NCBI GenBank assembly: GCA_964566965.1
Contig: CAZMKO010000011.1
Span: 1-52,236 of the forward strand
Source of the DNA: Oleiagrimonas sp964566965
GTDB taxonomy: Bacteria; Pseudomonadota; Gammaproteobacteria; Xanthomonadales; Rhodanobacteraceae
Reading direction: 5' to 3'
DNA: 52,236 nt
Positions 1 through 7,622 of this stretch are shown here, one piece after another (within the stretch, counting starts at the first letter, position 1; each line of letters begins with the position of its first letter). The translations under genes were made by a program, and so were the position numbers. The notes beneath the pieces are model-generated. The model searched no databases. It saw only the letters and a list, made by a program, of their open reading frames with translations, and was not told the origin of the DNA.

Positions 1-929
1 GCAAGGCCGAATTCCTCAATCCCGGCGGCTCCATCAAGGACCGTACCGCGCTGGGTCTGCTCGACGACGCCGAAAAACGTGGTCTGGTGCGCGAAGGCAC
101 CACGCTGATCGAAGGCACCGCCGGCAATACCGGCATCGGCCTGGCCCTGCTCGGCGCCAGCCGCGGCTACCGCACCCTCATCGTGATGCCCGAAACGCAG
201 AGCGCGGAAAAGATCGACGCCCTGCGCCTGACCGGCGCCGAGGTGCGCCTGGTGCCGGCAGCCAAGTTCGCCGACCCCAACCATTACGTGCACCGGGCCG
301 AACGCCTGCGCGACGCCATGAACGAACAGGCCGAAGGCAGCGCCTGGTTCGCCAACCAGTTCGACAACACCGCCAACCGCGACCTGCACGAACACGTCAC
401 CGGCCCGGAAATCTGGGAGGACCTGGACGGCGCCATCGACGGCTTCGTGTGCTCGGCCGGCACCGGCGGCAGCCTGGCCGGCATCGCGCGCGCGCTGAAG
501 AAACACAACCCGAACATCGCCACCGCCCTGGCCGACCCGGCCGGCTCGGCGCTGGCCCACTTCATCAACCACGGCGAGCTCAAGGCCGAGGGCAACTCCA
601 TCAGCGAGGGCATCGGCTCCAGCCGCATCACCGCCAACTTCAAGGACGCGCCGATCGACCATGCCTGGTCGATTCCGGATACCGAATCGGTGCCGCTGCT
701 GCACGACCTGCTGATCCACGAAGGCCTCAACGTCGGCGGTTCCAGCGGCGTCAACCTCGCCGGCGCCATCCGCCTGGCGCGCGAGCTCGGCCCCGGCCAC
801 ACCATCGTCACCCTGCTTGCCGACTCGGGTACGCGTTACCAGCGCAAGCTGTTCAATCCGCCGTTCCTGCGCGACAAAGGCATTCCGGTGCCCGCCTGGC
901 TGGACCAGGCCTTCCCGTCCCTCTCGTAG
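1..929 (+). CDS. Cysteine synthase family protein (5' end outside window)
   Basis: This is the 3' part of a fold-type II PLP enzyme; 308 codons are visible, in frame from position 3. Such enzymes replace the acetyl group of O-acetylserine with sulfide to make cysteine, or perform a related beta-replacement, in the cytoplasm. The first visible residues contain NPGGSIKDR, whose lysine (codon 36-38) is the expected Schiff-base residue. The phosphate-binding TAGNTGIG loop follows, and a glycine-rich SAGTGGSLAG loop lies near the middle. The C-terminal region has LADSGTRYQRKLF. It resembles the longer cysteine synthase/cystathionine beta-synthase-like subgroup rather than Escherichia coli CysK itself, so the exact substrate is open. 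The true start lies upstream of the window. A short GC hairpin (930-947) and a repeat element follow the stop codon. Confidence 0.85.
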   Translation, partial: KAEFLNPGGSIKDRTALGLLDDAEKRGLVREGTTLIEGTAGNTGIGLALLGASRGYRTLIVMPETQSAEKIDALRLTGAEVRLVPAAKFADPNHYVHRAERLRDAMNEQAEGSAWFANQFDNTANRDLHEHVTGPEIWEDLDGAIDGFVCSAGTGGSLAGIARALKKHNPNIATALADPAGSALAHFINHGELKAEGNSISEGIGSSRITANFKDAPIDHAWSIPDTESVPLLHDLLIHEGLNVGGSSGVNLAGAIRLARELGPGHTIVTLLADSGTRYQRKLFNPPFLRDKGIPVPAWLDQAFPSLS

Positions 930-958
930 GGTGGGCCTTGCCCCACCATGCCCTGAGG

Positions 959-1086
959 GAACCTCGAAGAACCGGATACTCGACATCGATCTGTGGGAGC
1001 GGCTTCAGCCGCGATCAGTGTTTGCGGGTACCTCGCCATCGCGGCTGAAGCCGCTCCCACAAAAAAGCATGGTTTTTCGAGGTACT
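959..1086. repeat. Palindromic intergenic repeat, copy 1 (complete, both arms)
   Basis: Two 24-base perfect inverted arms lie at 992-1015 (begins TGTGGGAGCGGC) and 1038-1061 (ends GCCGCTCCCACA), separated by 22 bases. They are flanked by an outer, imperfect pair: AACCTCGAAGAACC near 959-973 and GGTTTTTCGAGGT near 1071-1083. The same two modules recur near 7.5, 15.6, 20.5 and 52.2 kb. REP/REPIN-like elements of this kind are common in Xanthomonadales and Pseudomonas; mobilisation by a RAYT transposase is possible but none is encoded here. Confidence 0.8.
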
Positions 1087-1113
1087 CCGGAAGGGCTCCA
1101 TTACACTTCCCGT

Positions 1114-2151
1114 ATGAGCGCTAATGAAATCACCCTGATCCGCCCCGACGACTGGCATCTGCATCTTCGTGACGACGTCTTGATGGCCGCTGTGCTGCCG
1201 GACACGGCGCGCCGCTTCGCACGCGCCATCGTCATGCCCAACCTGAAGCCGCCGATCGCCACGGTACCCTTGGCGCGTGCCTACCGCGAACGCATCCTGG
1301 CCGCGCTGCCCGAAGGCTCGAATTTCCAACCATTGATGACGCTGTACCTGACCGGCGCCACCACGCCCGATGACATCGCCGAGGCCGCGGACAGTGGCTT
1401 CGTGCACGCGGTCAAGTACTACCCGGCCGGCGCGACCACCAACTCCAGCAGCGGCGTCAGCGACATCCACCACGTCTACCCCGTGCTCGAAGCTATGCAG
1501 AAGCACGGCCTGCCGCTACTGATGCACGGCGAAGTCACCGACCCGGCCGTGGATGTATTCGACCGCGAACCGGCTTTCATCGAGCGCCACCTGACGCCGC
1601 TGCGCGCGGACTTTCCCGAGCTGCGCATGGTACTGGAACACATCACCACCGCCGAGGCCGCGCAGTTCGTGCGCGAGGCGCCGGCCCACGTCGGCGCCAC
1701 CATCACGCCGCAGCACCTGCTGATGAACCGCAACGCCATCTTCGCCGGCGGCCTGCGTCCCCACCACTACTGCCTGCCGGTGCTCAAGCGCGAGAAACAC
1801 CGCCAGGCCCTCGTCGCAGCGGCCACCAGCGGCGACCCTCACTTTTTCCTCGGCACCGACAGCGCGCCGCATCCGCGCCATGCCAAGGAAAGCGACTGCG
1901 GCTGTGCCGGCATCTATTCGGCCCACGCCGCCATCGAGTTGTACGCCGAAGTCTTCGACGCGGCCAACGCACTGGACAAACTGGAAGCCTTCGCCAGCCT
2001 CCACGGTGCCGATTTCTACGGCCTGCCGCGCAACACGGACACCATCACGTTGTGCAAGCAGTCATGGCGCGTGCCCGACACCTTGGATTTCGGCGGCACT
2101 CCCGGCGTGCCGCTGCGTGCCAGCGAAGACATTGCCTGGCGGCTGACGTGA
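1114..2151 (+). CDS. pyrC: Dihydroorotase, class II (PyrC)
   Basis: Cytoplasmic zinc amidohydrolase that cyclises N-carbamoyl-aspartate to dihydroorotate, the third step of pyrimidine synthesis. The product has 345 aa, the usual length for the E. coli-type enzyme. The metal-site residues fall where expected: HLH at 15-17, the lysine that becomes carboxylated at K101 (VKYYPAG), H138 in HGE, H176 in EHIT and D249 in GTDSAPH. The open frame extends further upstream through the repeat element, but the ATG at 1114 gives the family's MSANEITLIRPDDWHLHLR-type N-terminus, so it is chosen. The Shine-Dalgarno sequence is weak. It is a single gene, followed by the converging tRNA-Val unit. Confidence 0.96.
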   Translation: MSANEITLIRPDDWHLHLRDDVLMAAVLPDTARRFARAIVMPNLKPPIATVPLARAYRERILAALPEGSNFQPLMTLYLTGATTPDDIAEAADSGFVHAVKYYPAGATTNSSSGVSDIHHVYPVLEAMQKHGLPLLMHGEVTDPAVDVFDREPAFIERHLTPLRADFPELRMVLEHITTAEAAQFVREAPAHVGATITPQHLLMNRNAIFAGGLRPHHYCLPVLKREKHRQALVAAATSGDPHFFLGTDSAPHPRHAKESDCGCAGIYSAHAAIELYAEVFDAANALDKLEAFASLHGADFYGLPRNTDTITLCKQSWRVPDTLDFGGTPGVPLRASEDIAWRLT

Positions 2152-2171
2152 CCGACCGTATCCACGGCAAC

Positions 2172-2207
2172 AAAAAAGCGGTCGGATGGGAATCCCATCC
2201 GACCGCT
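2172..2207 (-). terminator. Rho-independent terminator downstream of tRNA-Val
   Basis: A perfect 13-bp stem (2178-2190 with 2194-2206) closes a 3-base loop. Read on the minus strand, the stem is followed by a run of six T. It lies about 30 bases beyond the tRNA CCA end. On the plus strand there is no T tract, so it is assigned to the tRNA and not to pyrC. Confidence 0.85.
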
Positions 2208-2235
2208 TCAACAATTCCGGCAACCACTTCAAAAG

Positions 2236-2310
2236 TGGTGGGCGGTACTGGGATCGAACCAGTGACCCCTACCATGTCAAGGTAGTGCTCTACCGCTGAG
2301 CTAACCGCCC
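2236..2310 (-). tRNA. tRNA-Val (anticodon GAC)
   Basis: The reverse complement folds into a 75-base cloverleaf that begins GGGCGGTTAGCTCAG and ends with an encoded CCA. The acceptor arms GGGCGGT and ACCGCCC pair. The anticodon stem CTACC/GGTAG encloses the loop TTGACAT, giving anticodon GAC, which reads the valine codon GUC. The T arm has GGTTCGATCCC. A promoter (2323-2351) and a terminator (2172-2207) make this a single-gene transcription unit. Confidence 0.95.
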
Positions 2311-2322
2311 GAAGGGCTGCGT

Positions 2323-2351
2323 ATCGTAGCAGGTAGGTTCCACGCGGACAA
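2323..2351 (-). promoter_or_regulatory. Sigma-70-type promoter for tRNA-Val
   Basis: On the minus strand a -35 hexamer TTGTCC (2346-2351) and a -10 hexamer TACGAT (2323-2328) are separated by exactly 17 bases. The -10 box ends 12 bases before the tRNA 5' end. Position and spacing fit a stable-RNA promoter; this is sequence inference only. Confidence 0.6.
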
Positions 2352-2367
2352 TATGTTCCCCGCGGGC

Positions 2368-3777
2368 TCAGCCGGTCACGATGCGGTAGCACGGTTCGTA
2401 GGCGGCGCCGCCGGGAAGCTTCATGCGGTGCTGCTTGACGAAGGCGTCGAGCATGGCGTCGAGGGCGCGCATGACCTCGGGATCGCCGTCGATCTCGAAC
2501 GGGCCGTGCCGCTCGATGGCACGCATGCCCTCTTCCTTGACGTTGCCGGCGACGATGCCGGAAAACACCCGGCGCAGGTCGGCGGCCAGTTCGTCGCGCG
2601 GGCGGTCGCGGTGGATGCGCAGGCCGGCCATGGCCTCGTGGGTCGGGTGGAACGGCTGCTGGAAGGCGTAGGGGATGTTGAGGCCCCAGTTGAAGTAGAA
2701 CGCGTCCTTGGTGTCCAGGCGGTTGTTGCGCACCTTGTCGATGCCCTTGACCATGGCGCGCGCCACGCCCATGGGGTCGTCGACGATGATCTGGTAGTGC
2801 GCGGCCACGCCGTCGCCGAGCGCCAGGCGCAGGAAGCGGTCGATCTGCTCGAAATAGTCGGCCGATTCGCGGGGCCCGGTCAGGATCAGCGGGAACGGGA
2901 TGCCGGCATTGTCGGGATGCAGCAGGATGCCGAGCAGGTAGAGGATTTCCTCGCAGGTGCCCACGCCGCCGGGGAACACGATGATGCCGTGGCCGATGCG
3001 CACGAACGCCTCCAGGCGCTTCTCGATGTCCGGCATGATGACCAGGCGGTTGACGATGGGGTTGGGCGACTCGGCCGCGATGATGCCCGGCTCGGTGATG
3101 CCGATGTAGCGGTTGTGGCGCCGCCGCTGCTTGGCGTGGGCCACGTTGGCGCCCTTCATCGGGCCCTTCATGGCGCCCGGACCACATCCCGTGCAGATGT
3201 CCATCATGCGCAGGCCGAGCTGGTAGCCGACATACTTGCTGTAGTCGTACTCGGTGCGCGAAATGGAGTGGCCGCCCCAGCACACCACCAGGCAGGGGTC
3301 CACGTGCGGCACCAGGATGCGCGCGTTGCGCAGGATCTCGAACACGGCATGGGTCAGGCCCGAGGAGTCGTCCAGCGTGAAGCCGCCACGCTCCAGCGTG
3401 GTGGCCACGTAGACAATGTCGCGCACCACGGACATCAGCAATTCGTTGATGCCGCGGATGATCCGGCCGTCGACGAAGGCCTGCGCCGGCGCGTTGGTCA
3501 GCTCGATCTTGATGCCGCGATCCTGCTGCAGCACCTGGATGTCGAAGTCGGGGTACTGGCTCAGCATGCCGCGCGGATCGTCGCTGAGGCTGCCGGAGGT
3601 GAGCACGGCCAGCGCGCAGCGGCGCAGCAGCTGGTGCAGGCCTGAACCACTGGCATCGCGCAGGCGCGTGACCTCGTCGCGCGAGAGCACGTCGAGGCTG
3701 CCGCCCGCCGGCGAAATGCGTGTGCTGACCAGGCCACCGGAGGCATTGGGCTTGAAAAACGGGGAATACGAGGTCAA
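2368..3777 (-). CDS. ppnN: Nucleotide 5'-monophosphate nucleosidase PpnN (YgdH, LOG family)
   Basis: PpnN cleaves purine and pyrimidine nucleoside monophosphates to base and ribose 5-phosphate; in E. coli it is controlled by (p)ppGpp. The product matches the E. coli protein along its whole length, including CWGGHSI, the CTGCGPGAMKGPMKGA loop and the LOG-family phosphate loop FPGGVGTCEE (residues 268-277). The C-terminal region has GIVAGNVKEEGMRAIE and HRMKLPGGAAYEPCY. The open frame runs to 3831, but a TTG at 3777 sits six bases after GGAGAA and yields a family-like N-terminus (MTSYSPFFKPN). I therefore take this rare start codon; the length is 469 aa. The upstream spacer holds the terminator of the neighbouring receptor gene. 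Confidence 0.93.
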   Translation of the reverse strand: MTSYSPFFKPNASGGLVSTRISPAGGSLDVLSRDEVTRLRDASGSGLHQLLRRCALAVLTSGSLSDDPRGMLSQYPDFDIQVLQQDRGIKIELTNAPAQAFVDGRIIRGINELLMSVVRDIVYVATTLERGGFTLDDSSGLTHAVFEILRNARILVPHVDPCLVVCWGGHSISRTEYDYSKYVGYQLGLRMMDICTGCGPGAMKGPMKGANVAHAKQRRRHNRYIGITEPGIIAAESPNPIVNRLVIMPDIEKRLEAFVRIGHGIIVFPGGVGTCEEILYLLGILLHPDNAGIPFPLILTGPRESADYFEQIDRFLRLALGDGVAAHYQIIVDDPMGVARAMVKGIDKVRNNRLDTKDAFYFNWGLNIPYAFQQPFHPTHEAMAGLRIHRDRPRDELAADLRRVFSGIVAGNVKEEGMRAIERHGPFEIDGDPEVMRALDAMLDAFVKQHRMKLPGGAAYEPCYRIVTG

Positions 3778-3858
3778 AACAGCTTCTCCTTCAGCCGGCA
3801 CTCCGGCCGGGTCAAGCCGCCAGCTTAGCACCGCCGCCGACGGTGGTGACTGGCGCAG

Positions 3859-3890
3859 AAAAATGCCGGCGCTCCTCGCGGAACGCCGGC
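3859..3890 (-). terminator. Rho-independent terminator of receptor gene 1
   Basis: On the minus strand GCCGGCG pairs with CGCCGGC around a GC-rich loop and is followed by ATTTTT. It lies about 30 bases past the stop codon at 3919. It resembles the terminator of the second receptor gene (7568-7600) in stem and loop. Confidence 0.75.
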
Positions 3891-3918
3891 CAAGGGTAAA
3901 ACCGTCGGCAAGCGCCGA

Positions 3919-6900
3919 TCAGAACGTGTAGCGCACGGTCAGCTGTGCGCCCCAACGCTGCGAGCGATCGTTGGGATAGGTGTTGTATGGCAGACGCTTC
4001 GGTGCGTATTTGCCTTCCTTGTCGGTGTAGTTGGAGCCCGAAATGTCATATTCGTACTTGCCCGAATCCGGATTGATCCGGTAGAAGTCCGCCAGGCTGC
4101 GATAACCGGGGAAATCGGCAGTACGCTCATGACCCCAATCGGAATCGATCAGGTTCAGGAAGTTGTAGATGTCCAGCCGGATTTCGCCCTTGTTGCCGGC
4201 GAAAATACCGGGAATCTCCTGGGCGAAGCTGATGTCGAGCTGGTTCAGCCACGGCGAACGCGTGCCGTTGCGGCGGGCAATCTTGCCTTGGTGCTTGCGC
4301 AGGTACTTGTTCGACTGGATGTAGTCGTAGAACTGCTGGGCACGCGCCGCCGAGACCGGGGCACCGTTGCTGTCCACCAGCGCCACGTCACCCTCGTTGG
4401 GGATGTAGACCAGATCGTTGCGGAAACCGTCACCATTGGCATCGTTGCCGAAGGCCCAGCTGTACGGATGACCGGCATGGCCGTCATAGAACGCGCTGAT
4501 CTTGGTGTAGTAGTTGCCAAAGAACGCGTGCCGCCACGACAACGCCGCGATGACGCGCATCTCGGTGTTGAAGTTGGAGGTGCTGGCGACGTTTTCGTTC
4601 GGATTGGTGACGTACTGCTGCTTGTAGCTGGACACCGCAACGCTGGACAGACCCGGATTGACGTCGGTGGTGTGGCTGAAGGTCACGCCGACGCGTGCCG
4701 ACCAGTTGTTCTGGAACGGCTTGCTCAGCTGCAGGGTCAGGTTGTCGGTCTTGCCTTTGCTGGTGTTGGACAGGTTGATGATCGAATCGGAGAAGTCCGG
4801 ATCGGCGTTGGCACGAGCCTTGTTGCCGCGGGCCGGCGCGTAGGGGTCGGCATAGTAGAAATTGCGGCCGTCCGGCGCCACCGCGGTCGGCGCACCCAGG
4901 TTCAGGTTCTGATACCAGATCGCGTCGCGCTGCTTGATGTGCTCGTAGTCGACCGTGGCGATCAGGCCCATCCAGGGCAGCTCGGCGTCGTAGCCCAGGG
5001 TCATTTTCCAGGCCGAGGGCAGACGGAAGTCCGGGTCCACCGTGTTCACGGTCATCTGACCGGCCGCGGCGCCCGACACCGTCCCGTAGTTCTGGTTGTG
5101 CGGATCGGCGCTGAACGCCGGAAGGCCGGCACCCGAATCGCAGCCGCCGTAACGCGGAGCGCAATAGTCGCTGATCACGTTGGCGCCGGCATTGCTGTAG
5201 ATGTTGCCGATCCACACCGCCGGCGGATTGGTGATGAACAGGCCCGCGCCACCACGCAACTGCATCATGCGCTCGGTGTCGAACTGATAGTTGAACGACA
5301 GCCGCGGCTGCACGATGCGCTTGTTGTCGACCGTGTACTGGTTGGTGGTCAACCGTTTGCCGTCGGCAGTGGTGAACCCGGCACGGGCGAAGTCGTCGTT
5401 GTAGATCGGCTTGTCGTCGGTCTGCGGGATGTCCAGGCGCACACCGTACTGCACCGACAGGTTGTCGGTGACCTGCCAGGTATCCTGCAGGTACACGCCC
5501 CACTGCTTCAGGGTAAAGGCGGCGGCGACGTCGTTCAGGCCCAGGCCGTCGGCCGGACGGCCGTAGCGGTAGGAGTAGTAGTCGCCGTTGATGAAGTCCT
5601 GCAGCGAATCGAACTCGTAGCTGCCGAACAGGTTCTGCAGGAACAGGTTGTACTTCTTGTCACGCTCGTAGTCGATACCGGCCTTCAGCGTATGGTCGCC
5701 CAGGTACCAGGTGCCGGCCCAGGACGCATACAGCGTCTTGGTGTCGATGGCGTTGGCCTGGTAGGAGTAGTCGGTACCGAACGCCAGCGTCGGATCGTAG
5801 TAATGCTCCGGGTGGATGCTGATCGCCGGCATGTCCACGCCGTTGTACGGGCCGCCCGTACGGCTGAAGTGCGCGTAAGACACCGTGGTGGTGGACGAGA
5901 AGTTGTCGGTCCAGTCGTCGTACAGGTGCAGCGCGTAGCTCTTGTTGTCCGTGCTGAGCATCGTCCAGCCGCTGGACAGGGTTAGCTTGTTGCTGTTGTA
6001 GGCCGACACGCGCGGCTCGGCTTCCTTGGTCTGGCGCCAGGTCAGGCTGGCGCGATGGTTGTTGTTGATGTTCCAGTCAAGCTTGGCCAGGTAGCGCTTG
6101 TTTTCGAGATCAGCATTGCCACCCGTGTAGTCGCCCATGCCCTCCAGGCCGTAGTACTTGGCGGCGGCGTCCCTGATGGCCTGGACCTGGTCCACGCTCA
6201 AGCCTTCGACGGTGTACGTCGCACCCGAACCCTCGGGACCGACGGAGCTCGCCGCGCCGATTTCCTTGGACTTTTCATACGACAGGAAGAAGAACAGCTT
6301 GTCCTTGACGATCGGGCCGCCGACCGTCATGCCGCCGGTCCACTTGCGCTCGTAGCCGTCGAACGAGTTGCCCTTGAAGTCGCCGACCCAGTCCTGGTCC
6401 TGGAACACGTAGTACACCGAGCCATGCACTTCGTTGGTGCCGCTCTTGGTGACGGCGTTGACGTTGGCGCCCAGGCCGCGGCGGTTGCCGACATCGTAGT
6501 TGGCGGTGGAAATGTTGTATTCGGCGATGGTGTCCTGCGAGATCGCCGTGCCCTTGGTCGGCAGGCCGTTGGCGTTCAGGCCGAACGGGTCATTGGCGCC
6601 AACCGAATCCACCGTGATGTTGTTGTAGCGGTAGTTCTGGCCAACTGCCGAGATCTTGCCCTCGGCACGATTGACGATGACCACGCGCGGGTCCTGGCGC
6701 ACCACGTTCTGGATATCGCGGCCCGGGGTCGGCATCGAATCGAGGTCGCGCTCGGAGATGTTGGTGCCGGTGCCCTTGTTTTCGGGCGAGAAGGTCTGCG
6801 ACAGCGCATTGGCGGACACGGTGACCGCACCCAGTTCCTGCGCGTTCTGCTCGCCGGACTGCAAGCTGAGGTTGACCGAACTCACCTGACCCAGCTGCAG

Positions 6901-7200
6901 GTACACATCGTCACGCTCGGCCTGCGCCAGGCCGGCCTTGGACACCGTGACATCGTAGGGTCCGCCCACGCGCATGCCCTGCGCGTTGTAGCGGCCACTG
7001 GCGTTGGTGGTAACCACGCGTGTCGTGCCCGAGGGCTCATGCACGATGGTGACGGTGGCGCCCGGCACCGGCTGGCCACCGGCATCCAGCACCACACCGG
7101 TGATGGCCGACGACGTGACGTTCTGTGCCATGGCGGCGGGGGCCGCGAGCAGAGAAGCAATGGCAAACGGCAGCAGCCCCTTGCGGATTCTGTTGGTCAT
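3919..7200 (-). CDS. Oar-like TonB-dependent receptor 1
   Basis: Outer-membrane receptor of 1093 aa. The ATG at 7200 starts a signal peptide (MTNRIRKGLLPFAIASLLAA, cleavage likely after AMA at about residue 25). A carboxypeptidase-regulatory-like beta-sandwich follows (about 28-115: ITGVVLDAGGQPVPGATVTI), then a TonB-box-like segment GAVTVSA, a plug domain (about 135-270, with KSGTNEVHG) and a long barrel ending in an aromatic residue (VRYTF). Proteins of this type import large substrates using TonB-ExbBD energy or act in outer-membrane biogenesis; the ligand cannot be read from sequence. It is the downstream member of a tandem pair with the gene at 7623-10886: the first ~115 residues are nearly identical, while the plug and barrel diverge. 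It has its own promoter-like motif (7347-7367) and terminator. Confidence 0.92.
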   Translation of the reverse strand: MTNRIRKGLLPFAIASLLAAPAAMAQNVTSSAITGVVLDAGGQPVPGATVTIVHEPSGTTRVVTTNASGRYNAQGMRVGGPYDVTVSKAGLAQAERDDVYLQLGQVSSVNLSLQSGEQNAQELGAVTVSANALSQTFSPENKGTGTNISERDLDSMPTPGRDIQNVVRQDPRVVIVNRAEGKISAVGQNYRYNNITVDSVGANDPFGLNANGLPTKGTAISQDTIAEYNISTANYDVGNRRGLGANVNAVTKSGTNEVHGSVYYVFQDQDWVGDFKGNSFDGYERKWTGGMTVGGPIVKDKLFFFLSYEKSKEIGAASSVGPEGSGATYTVEGLSVDQVQAIRDAAAKYYGLEGMGDYTGGNADLENKRYLAKLDWNINNNHRASLTWRQTKEAEPRVSAYNSNKLTLSSGWTMLSTDNKSYALHLYDDWTDNFSSTTTVSYAHFSRTGGPYNGVDMPAISIHPEHYYDPTLAFGTDYSYQANAIDTKTLYASWAGTWYLGDHTLKAGIDYERDKKYNLFLQNLFGSYEFDSLQDFINGDYYSYRYGRPADGLGLNDVAAAFTLKQWGVYLQDTWQVTDNLSVQYGVRLDIPQTDDKPIYNDDFARAGFTTADGKRLTTNQYTVDNKRIVQPRLSFNYQFDTERMMQLRGGAGLFITNPPAVWIGNIYSNAGANVISDYCAPRYGGCDSGAGLPAFSADPHNQNYGTVSGAAAGQMTVNTVDPDFRLPSAWKMTLGYDAELPWMGLIATVDYEHIKQRDAIWYQNLNLGAPTAVAPDGRNFYYADPYAPARGNKARANADPDFSDSIINLSNTSKGKTDNLTLQLSKPFQNNWSARVGVTFSHTTDVNPGLSSVAVSSYKQQYVTNPNENVASTSNFNTEMRVIAALSWRHAFFGNYYTKISAFYDGHAGHPYSWAFGNDANGDGFRNDLVYIPNEGDVALVDSNGAPVSAARAQQFYDYIQSNKYLRKHQGKIARRNGTRSPWLNQLDISFAQEIPGIFAGNKGEIRLDIYNFLNLIDSDWGHERTADFPGYRSLADFYRINPDSGKYEYDISGSNYTDKEGKYAPKRLPYNTYPNDRSQRWGAQLTVRYTF

Positions 7201-7346
7201 GGTTGCACCTGCAACGAATTGGGAAAGTGGTGGTGGAGATGTACGTCGCATCCTGGCGCGGACGCCGCGTCCGCCAGGTCATGCCCCGTCTCGGTTCATC
7301 CCCGATTTTCATAAGCCTGCATGCGCCGCCGCGGCATTCATGCGCT

Positions 7347-7367
7347 CATTAATGATAGTTTAACAGC
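7347..7367 (-). promoter_or_regulatory. Conserved upstream motif of receptor gene 1
   Basis: On the minus strand the sequence CTGTTAAACTATCATTAATG lies about 147 bases before the ATG at 7200. A near-identical motif (CTGTTAAACTTGCATTAATG) lies 143 bases before the second receptor gene. Conservation in an otherwise divergent AT-poor leader suggests a promoter or operator; which factor reads it is unknown. Confidence 0.5.
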
Positions 7368-7467
7368 GCAAAGCAGCGGCGTCAGCCTCTGGTGCATTGC
7401 CATGCGTGCGCGTCCGCCAACCGTGGGCAATGTCGCGCAAGTGCCCGGCCCTGCGGTCGTTCAAGCC

Positions 7468-7545
7468 ATCGCGGGCATGGGCCGCTCCCACAACGGTTCC
7501 AGAAAGTTCCACGCAAGCCCTGTGGGAGCGGCCCATGGCCGCGAT
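7468..7545. repeat. Palindromic intergenic repeat, copy 2
   Basis: Inverted arms at 7468-7492 (ATCGCGGGCATGGGCCGCTC...) and 7521-7545 (TGTGGGAGCGGCCCATGGCC...) form a stem with a 28-base loop. The core is GGCCCATGGCC where copy 1 has GGCTTCAGCC, so arms covary to keep pairing. This is the main content of the 422-base gap 7201-7622, which also holds the receptor 1 leader and motif and the receptor 2 terminator. No gene was found in the gap. Confidence 0.75.
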
Positions 7546-7567
7546 GCTCTTCGAGCACCGGGTCTGC

Positions 7568-7600
7568 AAAAAAATCCGGCGCCCTCGCGGACGCCGGAAA
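7568..7600 (-). terminator. Rho-independent terminator of receptor gene 2
   Basis: On the minus strand TCCGGCG pairs with CGCCGGA across a ten-base loop, followed by seven T. It lies 22 bases beyond the stop codon at 7623, so the two receptor genes are probably separate transcripts. Confidence 0.85.
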
Positions 7601-7622
7601 CATGACCCGTCTTGCGGAAAGA

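Noticed and set aside
2353..3645. A 430-codon plus-strand open frame opposite ppnN
   Set aside because: It is antisense to a clear PpnN protein, has no family resemblance and a biased composition typical of high-GC shadow frames.
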